From an uncultured Bacteroidales bacterium (lineage in GTDB: Bacteria > Bacteroidota > Bacteroidia > Bacteroidales > Muribaculaceae): 64,000 nt of DNA. Shown here piece after piece: positions 35,068-43,729 of the stretch (positions within the stretch are counted from its first letter, which is position 1; each line of letters begins with the position of its first letter). The translations under genes were made by a program, and so were the position numbers. The stretch lies in NCBI GenBank assembly GCA_900544535.1, contig UQVH01000008.1, forward strand, positions 51,274 through 115,273. Reading direction: 5' to 3'. The notes under the pieces are model-generated. The model was not told the DNA's origin. It saw nothing but the letters and a program-made list of their open reading frames with translations, and made no database searches.

Positions 35068-35860
35068 TCTTAAGTCGCTGATAAATCGAAGGATATTTTT
35101 CAATAATGGCTTTAAACGCCGCATCGTTGCGATCGGTGCCCGACTTGAAGTTGACGCTCTTCAATGCAAGCTCGCGCGGCTTGCCGAGACCTTTAGGCTT
35201 GTTGTGTGGACCGAAAGGCACGGGCATCACCGTAGTACCGTTGGCTACCGCGGCCGCCCAGAACCATATATCGTCCGTAGTGGGAGCGAGGCTTCTGAAA
35301 AGCTCCTCGTCGAGCATGTCGGTCTTGAGAGAATGAGGAGGATATAGCACCCCCCCGACGCCGGTCTGTATGATTGCCGGACTGATTTTGATCTTTTCCC
35401 CTAAGAAATGATACCAACGCAGTTTGGGCCACTTGCGGTAAGGCTTGTCGGGCAGGATGCGCTTGGCACGGTGGGCCAAAACCCGGTCTGGGAAACGCTC
35501 GTGAAGACGCAGGAGGCTTGCAAGCATGTCGGGGTGATAGTCGGTATCGTCGTCGATGGTGACAATGACGGCTTCGGGAAAATCTTTTAGTGCCGGGATC
35601 AGTTTGCGGTACGAACGGATCTCACTGTCGTAGTTACGGATCTCAAAAATAGGATTTTCGCGGGCAAAATCGCGTAGATCCTGCGGAATGCCCTCCTCTC
35701 CGCCGAACTGCGAGTAAGTCAGATAAAGCACAATCCTGTCAGGGAGCACTGTCCCCGCAAGAATCGACTTGACGGTGGGTAAGACAAATGATATTGCCGC
35801 AGGAAAAGATGTAAGTGACACAATTACCTGTGTCTTCGTGTTGTCGTCGTTCAAAGCCAT
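35057..35860 (-). CDS. Glycosyltransferase (GT-A-like) heading the Stealth pair
   Basis: The 267-residue protein begins MALNDDNTKTQVIVSLTSFP and carries a GT-A-like metal site VIVTIDDDTDYHPDML (about residues 115-130), with FPAAISFVLPTVKSIL and FGPHNKPKGLGKPRE as further conserved-looking segments. It is probably a glycosyltransferase with a DDD motif, but not a typical GT2 over its whole length. The start at 35860 is fixed by a perfect promoter 37 bp upstream. A longer frame to 35956 would begin upstream of that promoter. It leads a three-gene leftward operon with two Stealth genes, which suggests one glycan pathway. Confidence 0.75.
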   Translation of the reverse strand: MALNDDNTKTQVIVSLTSFPAAISFVLPTVKSILAGTVLPDRIVLYLTYSQFGGEEGIPQDLRDFARENPIFEIRNYDSEIRSYRKLIPALKDFPEAVIVTIDDDTDYHPDMLASLLRLHERFPDRVLAHRAKRILPDKPYRKWPKLRWYHFLGEKIKISPAIIQTGVGGVLYPPHSLKTDMLDEELFRSLAPTTDDIWFWAAAVANGTTVMPVPFGPHNKPKGLGKPRELALKSVNFKSGTDRNDAAFKAIIEKYPSIYQRLKNER

Positions 35861-35896
35861 TGTCGGTAAAAATTCTTTGTCCGCATAGAAGTAATA

Positions 35897-35928
35897 CAAA
35901 GGTAGTAACTTATTCCGATGTGTGCAAA
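35897..35928 (-). promoter_or_regulatory. Promoter of the leftward glycosyltransferase/Stealth operon
   Basis: On the minus strand, TTTG (35925-35928), a 20-bp spacer and TACCTTTG (35897-35904) match the Bacteroidetes consensus. It decides the start codon at 35860. Confidence 0.8.
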
Positions 35929-35994
35929 TGGAGAATCCACACGCCGATCGATACACCGACAGGCCGAAATCAAAAAAGATAAATAATAGGGGCG

Positions 35995-36029
35995 TTTTGT
36001 AGAAATATTAAATAAAATTCCTACCTTTG
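35995..36029 (+). promoter_or_regulatory. Promoter of the histidine operon
   Basis: TTTTG at 35995-35999 and TACCTTTG at 36022-36029 (22-bp spacer) lie 31 bp before hisG. It is divergent from the glycosyltransferase promoter. No leader peptide rich in His codons and no attenuator were seen. Confidence 0.65.
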
Positions 36030-36059
36030 CGCAACAATTTCTAAGAATAATCAGATTTT

Positions 36060-36911
36060 ATGTTACGAATTGCCATTCAGGCCAAAGGCCGCCTCAACGA
36101 AAAAACGATGGTTTTGCTTGCCGATGCGGGAATCTCGGCGTCGGTAGGAAGCCGCTCGCTCATTGCACATGCCAAAGGCTTTCCGGTGGATCTGCTGCTG
36201 CTCCGCGACGATGACATCCCGCAGGCAGTAGCGATGGGTACAGCCGACATCGGAATAGTAGGACTCAACGAAGTGGAAGAGAAAGGCGTCCATGTCCATC
36301 AGATCATGGAACTTGGTTTCGGTGGTTGTCGCCTGAGTCTTGCGGTCCCCCGCGAGGCTGACTACAAAGGACTCGAATGGTTCAACGGTCGCAGAATAGC
36401 TACTTCATATCCCTCCATACTCCTGCGTTTTCTCAGCGAAAAAGGGATCTCGGCCAAGATCCACACCATCACCGGTTCGGTGGAGATAGCCCCGGCTATC
36501 GGCATGGCCGACGCGATCTTTGACATAGTTTCGTCAGGAGGCACCCTGATACAGAACGGTCTCGTGGAGGTTGAATCCGTGCTTGAATCGCAGGCCGTGC
36601 TCATCGCCACCCCCGATCTTCCCGCCGAAAAGCAGGATGAACTCGACAAGCTCTGCTTCCGCTTCCGGTCTATCATCGAGAGCCGCGGCATGAAATATGT
36701 GCTGATGAATCTGCCGAAATCGTCGCTCGACGCGGCTTTAGCTATTCTCCCCGGCATGAAAAGTCCCACCATACTGCATTTAGCCGATCCGGACTGGCTG
36801 TCGCTCCACGTCGTAATCCCCGAATCGCAGCTCTGGGAGCGGATCGAACAGCTGAAAAAGATCGGCGCCGAGGACATCCTGGTGCTCATGCTGGAAAATA
36901 TCATCAAATAA
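36060..36911 (+). CDS. hisG: ATP phosphoribosyltransferase (long form)
   Basis: The 283-residue enzyme catalyses the first step of histidine synthesis, ATP plus PRPP to phosphoribosyl-ATP. It has the type 2 periplasmic-binding-like catalytic fold (LRIAIQAKGRLNEKTMVLL, DIGIVGLNEVEEKGV, and the PRPP loop around GGTLIQNGLVEVESV) and the extra C-terminal regulatory ACT-like domain (about 210-283) of the long form, which needs no HisZ and is usually inhibited by histidine. It is the first gene of the operon. Confidence 0.96.
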   Translation: MLRIAIQAKGRLNEKTMVLLADAGISASVGSRSLIAHAKGFPVDLLLLRDDDIPQAVAMGTADIGIVGLNEVEEKGVHVHQIMELGFGGCRLSLAVPREADYKGLEWFNGRRIATSYPSILLRFLSEKGISAKIHTITGSVEIAPAIGMADAIFDIVSSGGTLIQNGLVEVESVLESQAVLIATPDLPAEKQDELDKLCFRFRSIIESRGMKYVLMNLPKSSLDAALAILPGMKSPTILHLADPDWLSLHVVIPESQLWERIEQLKKIGAEDILVLMLENIIK

Positions 36912-36927
36912 ACCCTCCGACACTCAG

Positions 36928-38205
36928 ATGAAAACATATATCAATCCACCGCGCGCCGAATGGCCGCGGCTGACCGAGCGCAACACTCCGGATGATCCGG
37001 CGGTCGACGAGGCCGTCAGTGCGATCATCGCCGACGTCCGCGCCCGCGGCGACGAAGCTCTCCGCGAAATGGCTCTCCGCTTCGACCGGACCGAGATCGG
37101 CGCGTTTGAAGTCTCGGATGCCGAGATAGCCGAAGGGTGTGCCAAAGTAAGCGAGAGCGTGAAGGCAGCCATCAAAATGGCCAGAGAGAACATCTCGAAA
37201 TTCCACTCAGCCCAGCGACCCGCGGCGGTCGACATCACCACCCTTCCGGGAGTACGCTGTGTGCAGAAAGCGCTCCCGATCGACCGCGTGGGGCTTTACA
37301 TCCCCGGCGGACGCGCGCCGCTTTTCTCCACGGTGCTCATGCTCGCCTGTCCGGCGAAAATAGCAGGCTGCCGCGAGATCATCCTCTGCACTCCGCAGAG
37401 CGGCAACCGCCCGATTGCCCCTGAGATACTCTATGCGGCATCGGTCTGCGGCATCGACCGGATTTTCCGCATCGGCGGCGCCCAGGCCATTGCTGCAATG
37501 GCTTTCGGGACTGCAAGCATTCCGCGTGTCGACAAGATTTTCGGTCCGGGCAACCGCTATGTGACCAAGGCCAAACAGCGGCTTTCGTCTGTGGTGGCCA
37601 TAGATATGCCCGCCGGTCCGAGCGAAGTGCTCGTGATGGCCGACGACAGCGCCAACCCTACGTTTATCGCCGCCGATCTGCTCTCGCAGGCAGAACACGG
37701 GCCTGACAGTCAGGCAATCCTCGTCTGCACTTCGGAGAAAATCGCTGAGAGGACCGAGGCGGAGATCACACGCCTCTCCGCAAGGCTCAGCCGCGCCGAC
37801 TCTGTGGCCGGTTCGCTCTCCCACAGCCGTCTGATCGTCATGACGGACTCCGGCGACATGATTGATTTCGTCAACGAATATGCCCCGGAACATCTGATCA
37901 TCTCCATGAATTCCCCCTGGGACATCGCTGCGAAAATCCGCGCGGCAGGGAGCGTGTTTATCGGTAACTACTCGCCTGAAAGCGCCGGCGACTATGCGTC
38001 AGGCACCAACCACACCCTGCCCACTTCGGCCTGGGCGAGAGCTTACAGCGGCGTGAATCTCGACAGCTTCATGCGCAAGATGACTTATCAGGAACTCAGC
38101 CGCGACGGCCTGGCTCTGCTTGCACCGACTATCACCGCGATGGCCGGAGCCGAAGGACTTGACGCTCACGCCCTCGCAGTGGCCGTGCGCACAGAATTGC
38201 AATAA
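36928..38205 (+). CDS. hisD: Histidinol dehydrogenase
   Basis: The 425-residue zinc enzyme oxidises L-histidinol to L-histidine with two NAD+. Signature segments are present: GLYIPGGRAPLFSTVLMLA, IDRIFRIGGAQAIAAMAFG, DMPAGPSEVLVMAD, and the Zn/catalytic block DLLSQAEHGPDSQ with NEYAPEHLII. It lies 16 bp after hisG and 23 bp before hisC. Confidence 0.97.
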   Translation: MKTYINPPRAEWPRLTERNTPDDPAVDEAVSAIIADVRARGDEALREMALRFDRTEIGAFEVSDAEIAEGCAKVSESVKAAIKMARENISKFHSAQRPAAVDITTLPGVRCVQKALPIDRVGLYIPGGRAPLFSTVLMLACPAKIAGCREIILCTPQSGNRPIAPEILYAASVCGIDRIFRIGGAQAIAAMAFGTASIPRVDKIFGPGNRYVTKAKQRLSSVVAIDMPAGPSEVLVMADDSANPTFIAADLLSQAEHGPDSQAILVCTSEKIAERTEAEITRLSARLSRADSVAGSLSHSRLIVMTDSGDMIDFVNEYAPEHLIISMNSPWDIAAKIRAAGSVFIGNYSPESAGDYASGTNHTLPTSAWARAYSGVNLDSFMRKMTYQELSRDGLALLAPTITAMAGAEGLDAHALAVAVRTELQ

Positions 38206-38228
38206 ACACACCGAAATACCGCAAACGC

Positions 38229-39260
38229 ATGAATCCTCTGAGCCTTGTACGCCCCAATATACTCTCCTTGGAGCCTTACTCAACCGCCCGCGACGAGTTC
38301 AAGGGCGGTGACATCTCCGTGTGGCTCGACGCCAACGAAAGCCCCTACCCGACCGGTGTGAACCGCTATCCCGACCCTCATCAGAAGGCGCTGAAGCTCG
38401 CAGTGTCGCGGCTCAAGGGGATCGGCCCCGACCATATATTTATAGGTGGTGCCGGGAGTGACGAGGCGATCGACCTGACCTACCGCATCTTCTGCCGTCC
38501 GGGGATTGACAACGCGATAGCCATCGCGCCGAGCTACGGCGTGTATGCCGTAAGCGCCGACATCAACGACGTGGAACTGCGCACCGTGCCGCTCGGCGAG
38601 GACTATTCACTGCCGGTCGACCGGCTTTTGGAAGCCGCCGATGCCAACAGCAAGCTGATGTGGATCTGTTCGCCCAACAATCCGACAGCCAACTCGTTCG
38701 GCCGCGACGACATCCTGCGCCTCGTCCGCGAGTTCAGGGGGATGGTTGTGGTGGACGAGGCTTATATCGACTTCGCATCGGCACCGTCGCTCATCGGCGA
38801 GATCGGGCGCCATCCCAACCTGATTGTCCTCCAGACTTTCTCGAAAGCATGGGGCATGGCCTCGCTGCGCATCGGCATGGCTTTTGCCGTAGCCGAAATA
38901 GCCGAACTCTATGCCCGCGTGAAGTATCCCTACAACATCAACGGCCCCACGCAGGCCGAGGTGCTCCGCAGGATTTCGGAGACCGACATCCGACCGCAGG
39001 TCGAGGAGATCAGGGCGCAGCGCGATTTTCTGTCACGTCGGCTCGCCGCTCATCCGAGGGTAGTGAAAGTTTATCCCTCCGACGCCAATTTTATCCTCGT
39101 TAAAGTAGACGACGCGGACGCTATGTATGACTATCTGATCAGCCACGGCGTCATCGTCAGGAACCGCAACCACGTCAAAGGATGCGAGGGTTGCCTGCGT
39201 TTCACCGTCGGCACACCCGAAGAAAATCTCCGCGTAACGACGCTACTTGAAAAATATTGA
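38229..39260 (+). CDS. hisC: Histidinol-phosphate aminotransferase
   Basis: The 343-residue PLP enzyme (fold type I) converts imidazole acetol phosphate to L-histidinol phosphate with glutamate. The cofactor lysine is Lys206 in TFSKAWGMASLRIG, SPNNPTANSF is the phosphate-side motif, and VDEAYIDFAS carries the ring Asp. RNRNHVKGCEGCLRFTVGTP near the end holds the conserved C-terminal Arg. It is in the expected order of the his operon. Confidence 0.95.
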   Translation: MNPLSLVRPNILSLEPYSTARDEFKGGDISVWLDANESPYPTGVNRYPDPHQKALKLAVSRLKGIGPDHIFIGGAGSDEAIDLTYRIFCRPGIDNAIAIAPSYGVYAVSADINDVELRTVPLGEDYSLPVDRLLEAADANSKLMWICSPNNPTANSFGRDDILRLVREFRGMVVVDEAYIDFASAPSLIGEIGRHPNLIVLQTFSKAWGMASLRIGMAFAVAEIAELYARVKYPYNINGPTQAEVLRRISETDIRPQVEEIRAQRDFLSRRLAAHPRVVKVYPSDANFILVKVDDADAMYDYLISHGVIVRNRNHVKGCEGCLRFTVGTPEENLRVTTLLEKY

Positions 39261-39267
39261 AACATCC

Positions 39268-40371
39268 ATGTCAAAGAAAGCAATTTTCGTCGACCGCGAC
39301 GGCACCATAATAAAAGAGCCTGCCGACGAGCAGATAGACTCGCTTGAAAAACTCGAATTCGTTCCGGGAGCCATCTCCGGGCTGCGTTCGCTGATGAACC
39401 GAGGCTACGAGCTCGTGATGGTCTCCAATCAGGACGGACTCGGCACGGATTCGTTTCCCGAAGAGACTTTCCGGCCCGCACACAACCGTATGCTCTCGAC
39501 ACTCGAAGGTGAGGGAGTCAGATTTGACGACATTCTGATCGACCGCTCCTTCCCGGCCGACAACGCCCCGACTCGCAAGCCGCGCACCGGAATGCTGACG
39601 GCCTATCTCGGAGGCGACTATGATCTCGGAGACAGTTTCGTCATCGGCGACCGCATGACCGACATAGAGCTTGCCCGCAACCTCGGTGCCCGCGGCATAC
39701 TGATCGCAGCTCCGGATCTGACTGAAAAGCCCGAAGGCTGCACACTCGTCAGTGACAGCTGGGAGGAAATCGCCCGTCATATACTCTCCTCTGACCGCAC
39801 TGTCTCCATAACCCGCAACACTTCGGAGACACGAATCAGCCTGACGCTCGATCTTGACGGCACTCTCCCCTCGGCTATTGACAGCGGGCTGAAATTTTTC
39901 GACCATATGCTCTGGCAACTCCCCCACCACGCCGGAATCTCTCTTGACCTGCGCTGTGAGGGCGATCTTGAGGTGGACGAGCACCATTCGATGGAAGACA
40001 TCGCGATAGTGCTCGGCCAGGCCATAGACAAAGCCTTAGGATCGAAGAGAGGAATCGACCGCTACGGTTTCGTGCTCCCGATGGACGAGTGCAAGGCGAT
40101 GGTGCTGATCGACTTCGGCGGAAGGGCCGATTTTGTCTGGGACGTGAAATTCACCCGCGAATATGTGGGCGACACTCCGACCGAAATGTACAGTCACTTC
40201 TTCAAGTCACTCTGCACGGCCATGCGCTGCAACCTCCACATCAGTGCGCGCGGCGAGAACAACCACCATCTGATCGAAGGCGTCTTCAAAGCCTTTGCCC
40301 GCGCACTGCGGATGGCTATAAGACGTGATGTGTTCAGCTATAATTTACCCTCAAGCAAAGGAATCTTATGA
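39268..40371 (+). CDS. hisB: Bifunctional histidinol-phosphatase/imidazoleglycerol-phosphate dehydratase
   Basis: The 367-residue fusion has an N-terminal HAD phosphatase (VDRDGTI, nucleophile Asp9 and Asp11, then GDRMTDIELA, about 1-160) and a C-terminal IGP dehydratase (about 175-367, with the metal-binding FFDHMLWQLPHHAGI, EVDEHHSMEDIAIVLG and NNHHLIEGVFKAFARALR). One protein thus does two steps of the pathway. The ATG at 39268 is used. A longer reading to 39247 would begin with TTG and overlap hisC. The hisH ATG overlaps its stop by four bases. Confidence 0.96.
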   Translation: MSKKAIFVDRDGTIIKEPADEQIDSLEKLEFVPGAISGLRSLMNRGYELVMVSNQDGLGTDSFPEETFRPAHNRMLSTLEGEGVRFDDILIDRSFPADNAPTRKPRTGMLTAYLGGDYDLGDSFVIGDRMTDIELARNLGARGILIAAPDLTEKPEGCTLVSDSWEEIARHILSSDRTVSITRNTSETRISLTLDLDGTLPSAIDSGLKFFDHMLWQLPHHAGISLDLRCEGDLEVDEHHSMEDIAIVLGQAIDKALGSKRGIDRYGFVLPMDECKAMVLIDFGGRADFVWDVKFTREYVGDTPTEMYSHFFKSLCTAMRCNLHISARGENNHHLIEGVFKAFARALRMAIRRDVFSYNLPSSKGIL

Positions 40372-40955
40372 TAGCGATTATTGACTACGATATGGGCAAC
40401 CTCCGCTCGGTGGAGAATGCGCTGAGCCGGCTCGGCGCCGAGTGGAAGGTGACCGCCGATCCTGAAGAGATACGCCGCGCCTCGCGTGTGTTGCTTCCGG
40501 GGGTCGGCAACGACGCCGAAGCAATAGAAAGGCTGCGGAGCCGCGGTCTCTGCGAGGTGATCCGCGATCTGCGCCACCCGGTATTGGGCATCTGCGTGGG
40601 GATGCAGGTGATGTGCCGCCACTCGGAAGAGGGCGACGTTGACTGCCTCGGCATCTTTGACGCACATGTCAGAAGATTTCCGGATGCGGAGGGGCTGAAA
40701 GTACCCCACGTCGGGTGGAACCGCATCAACAATATGGAGTCGAAACTGCTCAAGGATATAGACCGCGGCAGCTATGTCTACTATGTCCACTCGTATTACG
40801 CCAACCTCTGCCCTGACACCATTGCCACCACTCGCTACGGCAACACCATGTTCAGCGCGGCTCTTAAATATGAAAATTTCTACGGCACCCAGTTCCACCC
40901 CGAAAAGAGCGGCAGTGTCGGTGAAAAGATTCTTGAAAATTTCCTGAAACTGTAA
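40368..40955 (+). CDS. hisH: Imidazole glycerol phosphate synthase subunit HisH (glutaminase)
   Basis: The 195-residue class I glutamine amidotransferase has the catalytic triad Cys76 (LGICVGMQVM), His177 and Glu179 (QFHPEKSGSVG), and the N-terminal IDYDMGNLRSV. It frees ammonia from glutamine for HisF. Notably, hisF is not in this window even though its partner is. Translational coupling to hisB is indicated by the ATGA overlap. Confidence 0.96.
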   Translation: MIAIIDYDMGNLRSVENALSRLGAEWKVTADPEEIRRASRVLLPGVGNDAEAIERLRSRGLCEVIRDLRHPVLGICVGMQVMCRHSEEGDVDCLGIFDAHVRRFPDAEGLKVPHVGWNRINNMESKLLKDIDRGSYVYYVHSYYANLCPDTIATTRYGNTMFSAALKYENFYGTQFHPEKSGSVGEKILENFLKL

Positions 40956-40961
40956 AAATCT

Positions 40962-41684
40962 ATGATTGTAGTTATCCCCGCAATAGACCTGATCGACGGG
41001 AAATGCGTCAGACTCTCGCAAGGCGACTATGACCGCTGTACCGGCTACAAATCCTCACCCGAAGATATGGCCCGGCGCTTTGCCGACAACGGCCTGACAC
41101 GCATCCATGTCGTAGACCTCGACGGCGCAAAGGCAAGCTCTCCGCGCAACCTCCGCACCCTCGAACGGATTGCCCGCATCGACGGCGTGACTGTGGAATG
41201 GGGAGGTGGAATAAAGACCGGTCAGGCACTCAGGGATGTTTTCAACGCCGGAGGGACCTATGCCATCATCGGCAGCATCGCCGCCCGTGATCCACAACTG
41301 ATGAGCGAGTGGCTGAAAATGCATGGCGGAGAGAAGCTGATACTCGGTGCCGATGTGCGCGACGGCAAAGTGGCCGTCAGCGGATGGATGGAGGAAACCG
41401 CCGAGACAATCGACGAGCTGCTGCGCCGCTTCATCCCCGACGGACTCTCGCAGGCCATCTGCACCGACATATCGAAAGACGGAATGCTCGAAGGTCCTGC
41501 ATTTGAAATGTACACACGCTTGCAGGAGAAGTTTCCGGATGTGGTGTTCACCGTCTCCGGTGGCATCAGTTCGCTGGCCGACATCGAACGCCTCGACAGC
41601 CTCGGCCTGCGGCGGGTGATCACCGGCAAAGCCATCTACGAAGGCCGTCTGTCGCTGAATGACCTGCAAAAATACGCAAGATAA
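40962..41684 (+). CDS. hisA: ProFAR isomerase (phosphoribosylformimino-AICAR-P isomerase)
   Basis: The 240-residue (beta/alpha)8 barrel has PAIDLIDGKCVRLSQGDY with the catalytic Asp, VVDLDGAK, and the second catalytic Asp region ICTDISKDGMLEGP, with phosphate-binding SGGISSLADI and ITGKAIYEG near the C-terminus. HisA rather than HisF is supported by the PAIDL N-terminus and VRL segment. It is the last gene of the operon, ending 4 bp before the second inverted-repeat element. Confidence 0.95.
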   Translation: MIVVIPAIDLIDGKCVRLSQGDYDRCTGYKSSPEDMARRFADNGLTRIHVVDLDGAKASSPRNLRTLERIARIDGVTVEWGGGIKTGQALRDVFNAGGTYAIIGSIAARDPQLMSEWLKMHGGEKLILGADVRDGKVAVSGWMEETAETIDELLRRFIPDGLSQAICTDISKDGMLEGPAFEMYTRLQEKFPDVVFTVSGGISSLADIERLDSLGLRRVITGKAIYEGRLSLNDLQKYAR

Positions 41685-41688
41685 TTGC

Positions 41689-41786
41689 CGGTAGGGACGC
41701 TTTTTAAAGCGTCCTCCATCGACAAAGGATCATCCCTGATGCACAATCAATCCTGCCGGAGGACGCTTTGAAAAGCGTCCCTACCG
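41689..41786. repeat. Inverted-repeat element, copy 2
   Basis: Arms at 41689-41717 and 41758-41786 (CGGTAGGGACGC... and ...GCGTCCCTACCG) match with one mismatch across a 40-nt spacer. The first 32 nt are identical to copy 1 at 33012, and the spacers differ with only patchy similarity. It lies 4 bp after hisA, next to a bidirectional terminator. Confidence 0.85.
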
Positions 41787-41787
41787 A

Positions 41788-41830
41788 CACAGAAAAGCCT
41801 GAAACCTTGACGGTTTCAGGCTTTTCTGTG
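41788..41830. terminator. Bidirectional terminator between hisA and the SulP gene
   Basis: CACAGAAAAGCCTGAAACC (41788-41806) and its exact reverse complement (41812-41830) form a 19-bp stem with a 5-base loop. A-rich and T-rich runs lie on both sides inside the stem, suitable for stopping transcription in both directions. Confidence 0.8.
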
Positions 41831-41851
41831 TATCTATTACTATATTAATGC

Positions 41852-43552
41852 TCAGACTGCGGCGGGAGCTACGCTTTCGGCCGGAGCGAGTTTGTTGGCC
41901 ATCTCGACGGCTTTGGTGATGTGGTCGCAGATGTGGTCGTCGCCGAGCAGGCGGTTGACACCGGCGTTGACAAGAGCGGCGCGGACATTTTCACGTACAC
42001 CGGAAAGCACCACCTGAATATCCTCATCCTGCGATGACTTTATGAGCACTTCGAGGTTGTGGATGCCGGTCGAGTCGATGAAGGGTACTTTGCGCATACG
42101 GATGATGCGGACTTTCGGCTTTTCGCCGATGGTGGTGCGCATCAGTTCGTCAAACTTGGTGGCGACGCCGAAGAAGAACGGACCGTCGATCTCGTAAACC
42201 TCTACGCCGGGATTGACATTGAGGACTTCGTGCATGGTGGTTTCGGAACCTTCTGCGATGTCAAGCTGCTCGGAGTAAACTTTGATCTCGGTGTTTTCCA
42301 TCACACGGCGCAGGAAGAGAATGATGGCGAGAAGCAGACCCATTTCGATTGCGATCGTAAGATCGAAAATCACGGTGAGCAGGAATGTAAGGGCAAGCAC
42401 TGAGATGTCGCTCTTAGGGTTGTGGAAGATCGCGCGGATAGTGCGCCAGCCGCTCATATTATAGCTGACCACGATAAGCACCGCGGCGAGGCAGGCCATA
42501 GGGATCAGATTGATAAGCGGCATGAGGAAAAGGAAAATCAGGAATAGAACGACAGCGTGGACAAGACCTGCGACGGGCGTGCGGCCGCCGTTGGTGATGT
42601 TGGTCATCGTGCGGGCGATGGCGCCGGTGACAGGGATACCGCCGAAGAAAGGCACGATAATGTTGGCCAAACCCTGACCGATCAGTTCGGTGTTGCTGTT
42701 TGTGCGTGTACCGGTCACACCGTCAGCCACAGTGGCAGAGAGCAGCGACTCGATGGCGCCGAGGATGGCGATGGTGAAAGCCGAGGGGAGCAGACGGTTG
42801 ATGGTGGCCATGTTCAGTTCGAAACCGTGAGGTTCGGGAATGTCGGTCGAAAGCGAACCGAAACGGTCGCCGATGGTCTCGACATGGAGGCCGGGAACCA
42901 CAGAGACTACCAATGTCACAAGAATGATGGCGATGAGCGCGCCGGGAAGACGGCGTGAGATCATCGGAGTGACGATGATGATGGCCAAGGCGGCAAGTCC
43001 GACGGCGAGTGTGATCCAGTCGATATTGCCGAAGTTAGATAGATACATACCCCACTTGGGCAGAAACTCGCTCGGCACATTTTTGAGGCCGAGTCCGAAG
43101 AAATCGTTGATCTGAGTCGAGAAAATGGTCAGGGCGATACCTGCGGTGAAGCCTACGACAATCGGATAAGGAATGAACTTGATGACTGTTCCGAGGCGGA
43201 AAAATCCGAGAGCCACGAGTATGAGACCTGCCATCAGCGTGGCCACCGCAAGGCCTTCAAGACCGAAATTGGCGATGATATTGTAGACAATGACAATGAA
43301 AGCACCTGTCGGACCGCCGATCTGCACAGAGCATCCGCCGGCAGCAGAGACGATGAAACCGCCGATGATCGCCGTGATGAGACCGATTGTAGGGCTGACA
43401 CCGCTGGCGATACCGAATGCGATGGCAAGCGGCAGAGCCACAATGCCTACCACGATTCCGGCCACAAGGTCATTTTTAAACTTGTCAATGGAATAATTTT
43501 TCAGAGTCGAAACCAATTTCGGCTTGAAATCAAGTGAGGCTGCAAAATTCAT
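41852..43552 (-). CDS. SulP (SLC26) family anion transporter with STAS domain
   Basis: The 566-residue protein has a long N-terminal membrane region (about 25-425, some 12-14 helices in the SLC26/SulP fold, with the core GGPTGAFIVIVYNIIANFG and GIPVTGAIARTMTNITNGG) and a cytoplasmic C-terminal STAS domain (about 440-540, holding VPFIDSTGIHNLEVLI with a possible phospho-site Ser). SulP proteins move sulfate, bicarbonate, chloride or carboxylates, and the ion is not determinable here. A -7 match (TAATTTTG) lies 138 bp upstream on its strand. The neighbour on the left is the hisA end. Confidence 0.9.
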   Translation of the reverse strand: MNFAASLDFKPKLVSTLKNYSIDKFKNDLVAGIVVGIVALPLAIAFGIASGVSPTIGLITAIIGGFIVSAAGGCSVQIGGPTGAFIVIVYNIIANFGLEGLAVATLMAGLILVALGFFRLGTVIKFIPYPIVVGFTAGIALTIFSTQINDFFGLGLKNVPSEFLPKWGMYLSNFGNIDWITLAVGLAALAIIIVTPMISRRLPGALIAIILVTLVVSVVPGLHVETIGDRFGSLSTDIPEPHGFELNMATINRLLPSAFTIAILGAIESLLSATVADGVTGTRTNSNTELIGQGLANIIVPFFGGIPVTGAIARTMTNITNGGRTPVAGLVHAVVLFLIFLFLMPLINLIPMACLAAVLIVVSYNMSGWRTIRAIFHNPKSDISVLALTFLLTVIFDLTIAIEMGLLLAIILFLRRVMENTEIKVYSEQLDIAEGSETTMHEVLNVNPGVEVYEIDGPFFFGVATKFDELMRTTIGEKPKVRIIRMRKVPFIDSTGIHNLEVLIKSSQDEDIQVVLSGVRENVRAALVNAGVNRLLGDDHICDHITKAVEMANKLAPAESVAPAAV

Positions 43553-43689
43553 TGAAAAAACATCCTTAGTTACTATATATTTTACACCGACGCATCACAG
43601 CGCCGGTCTGTCTGCATTGGAAACCAGAAGGAGAGCAAAAGACTGACGGAAATACGAACCAAACACGCCGCCTTTTTCGTTTGAAAGTG

Positions 43690-43697
43690 CAAAATTA
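43690..43697 (-). promoter_or_regulatory. Possible -7 element of the SulP transporter gene
   Basis: TAATTTTG on the minus strand, about 138 bp before the ATG. No good -33 element, so only a weak candidate. Confidence 0.35.
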
Positions 43698-43729
43698 CTT
43701 AATTTCCGCCAAAAATCGTATAATTTTCC

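Noticed and set aside
36000..36059. A histidine attenuator in front of hisG.
   Set aside because: The leader is about 25 nt after the -7 box, too short for a leader peptide with His codons.
33012..41786. The repeated inverted-repeat copies as a CRISPR array or IS ends.
   Set aside because: There are only two copies 8.6 kb apart, no regular spacing, no Cas genes and no transposase in the window. They are described as REP/MITE-like elements only.
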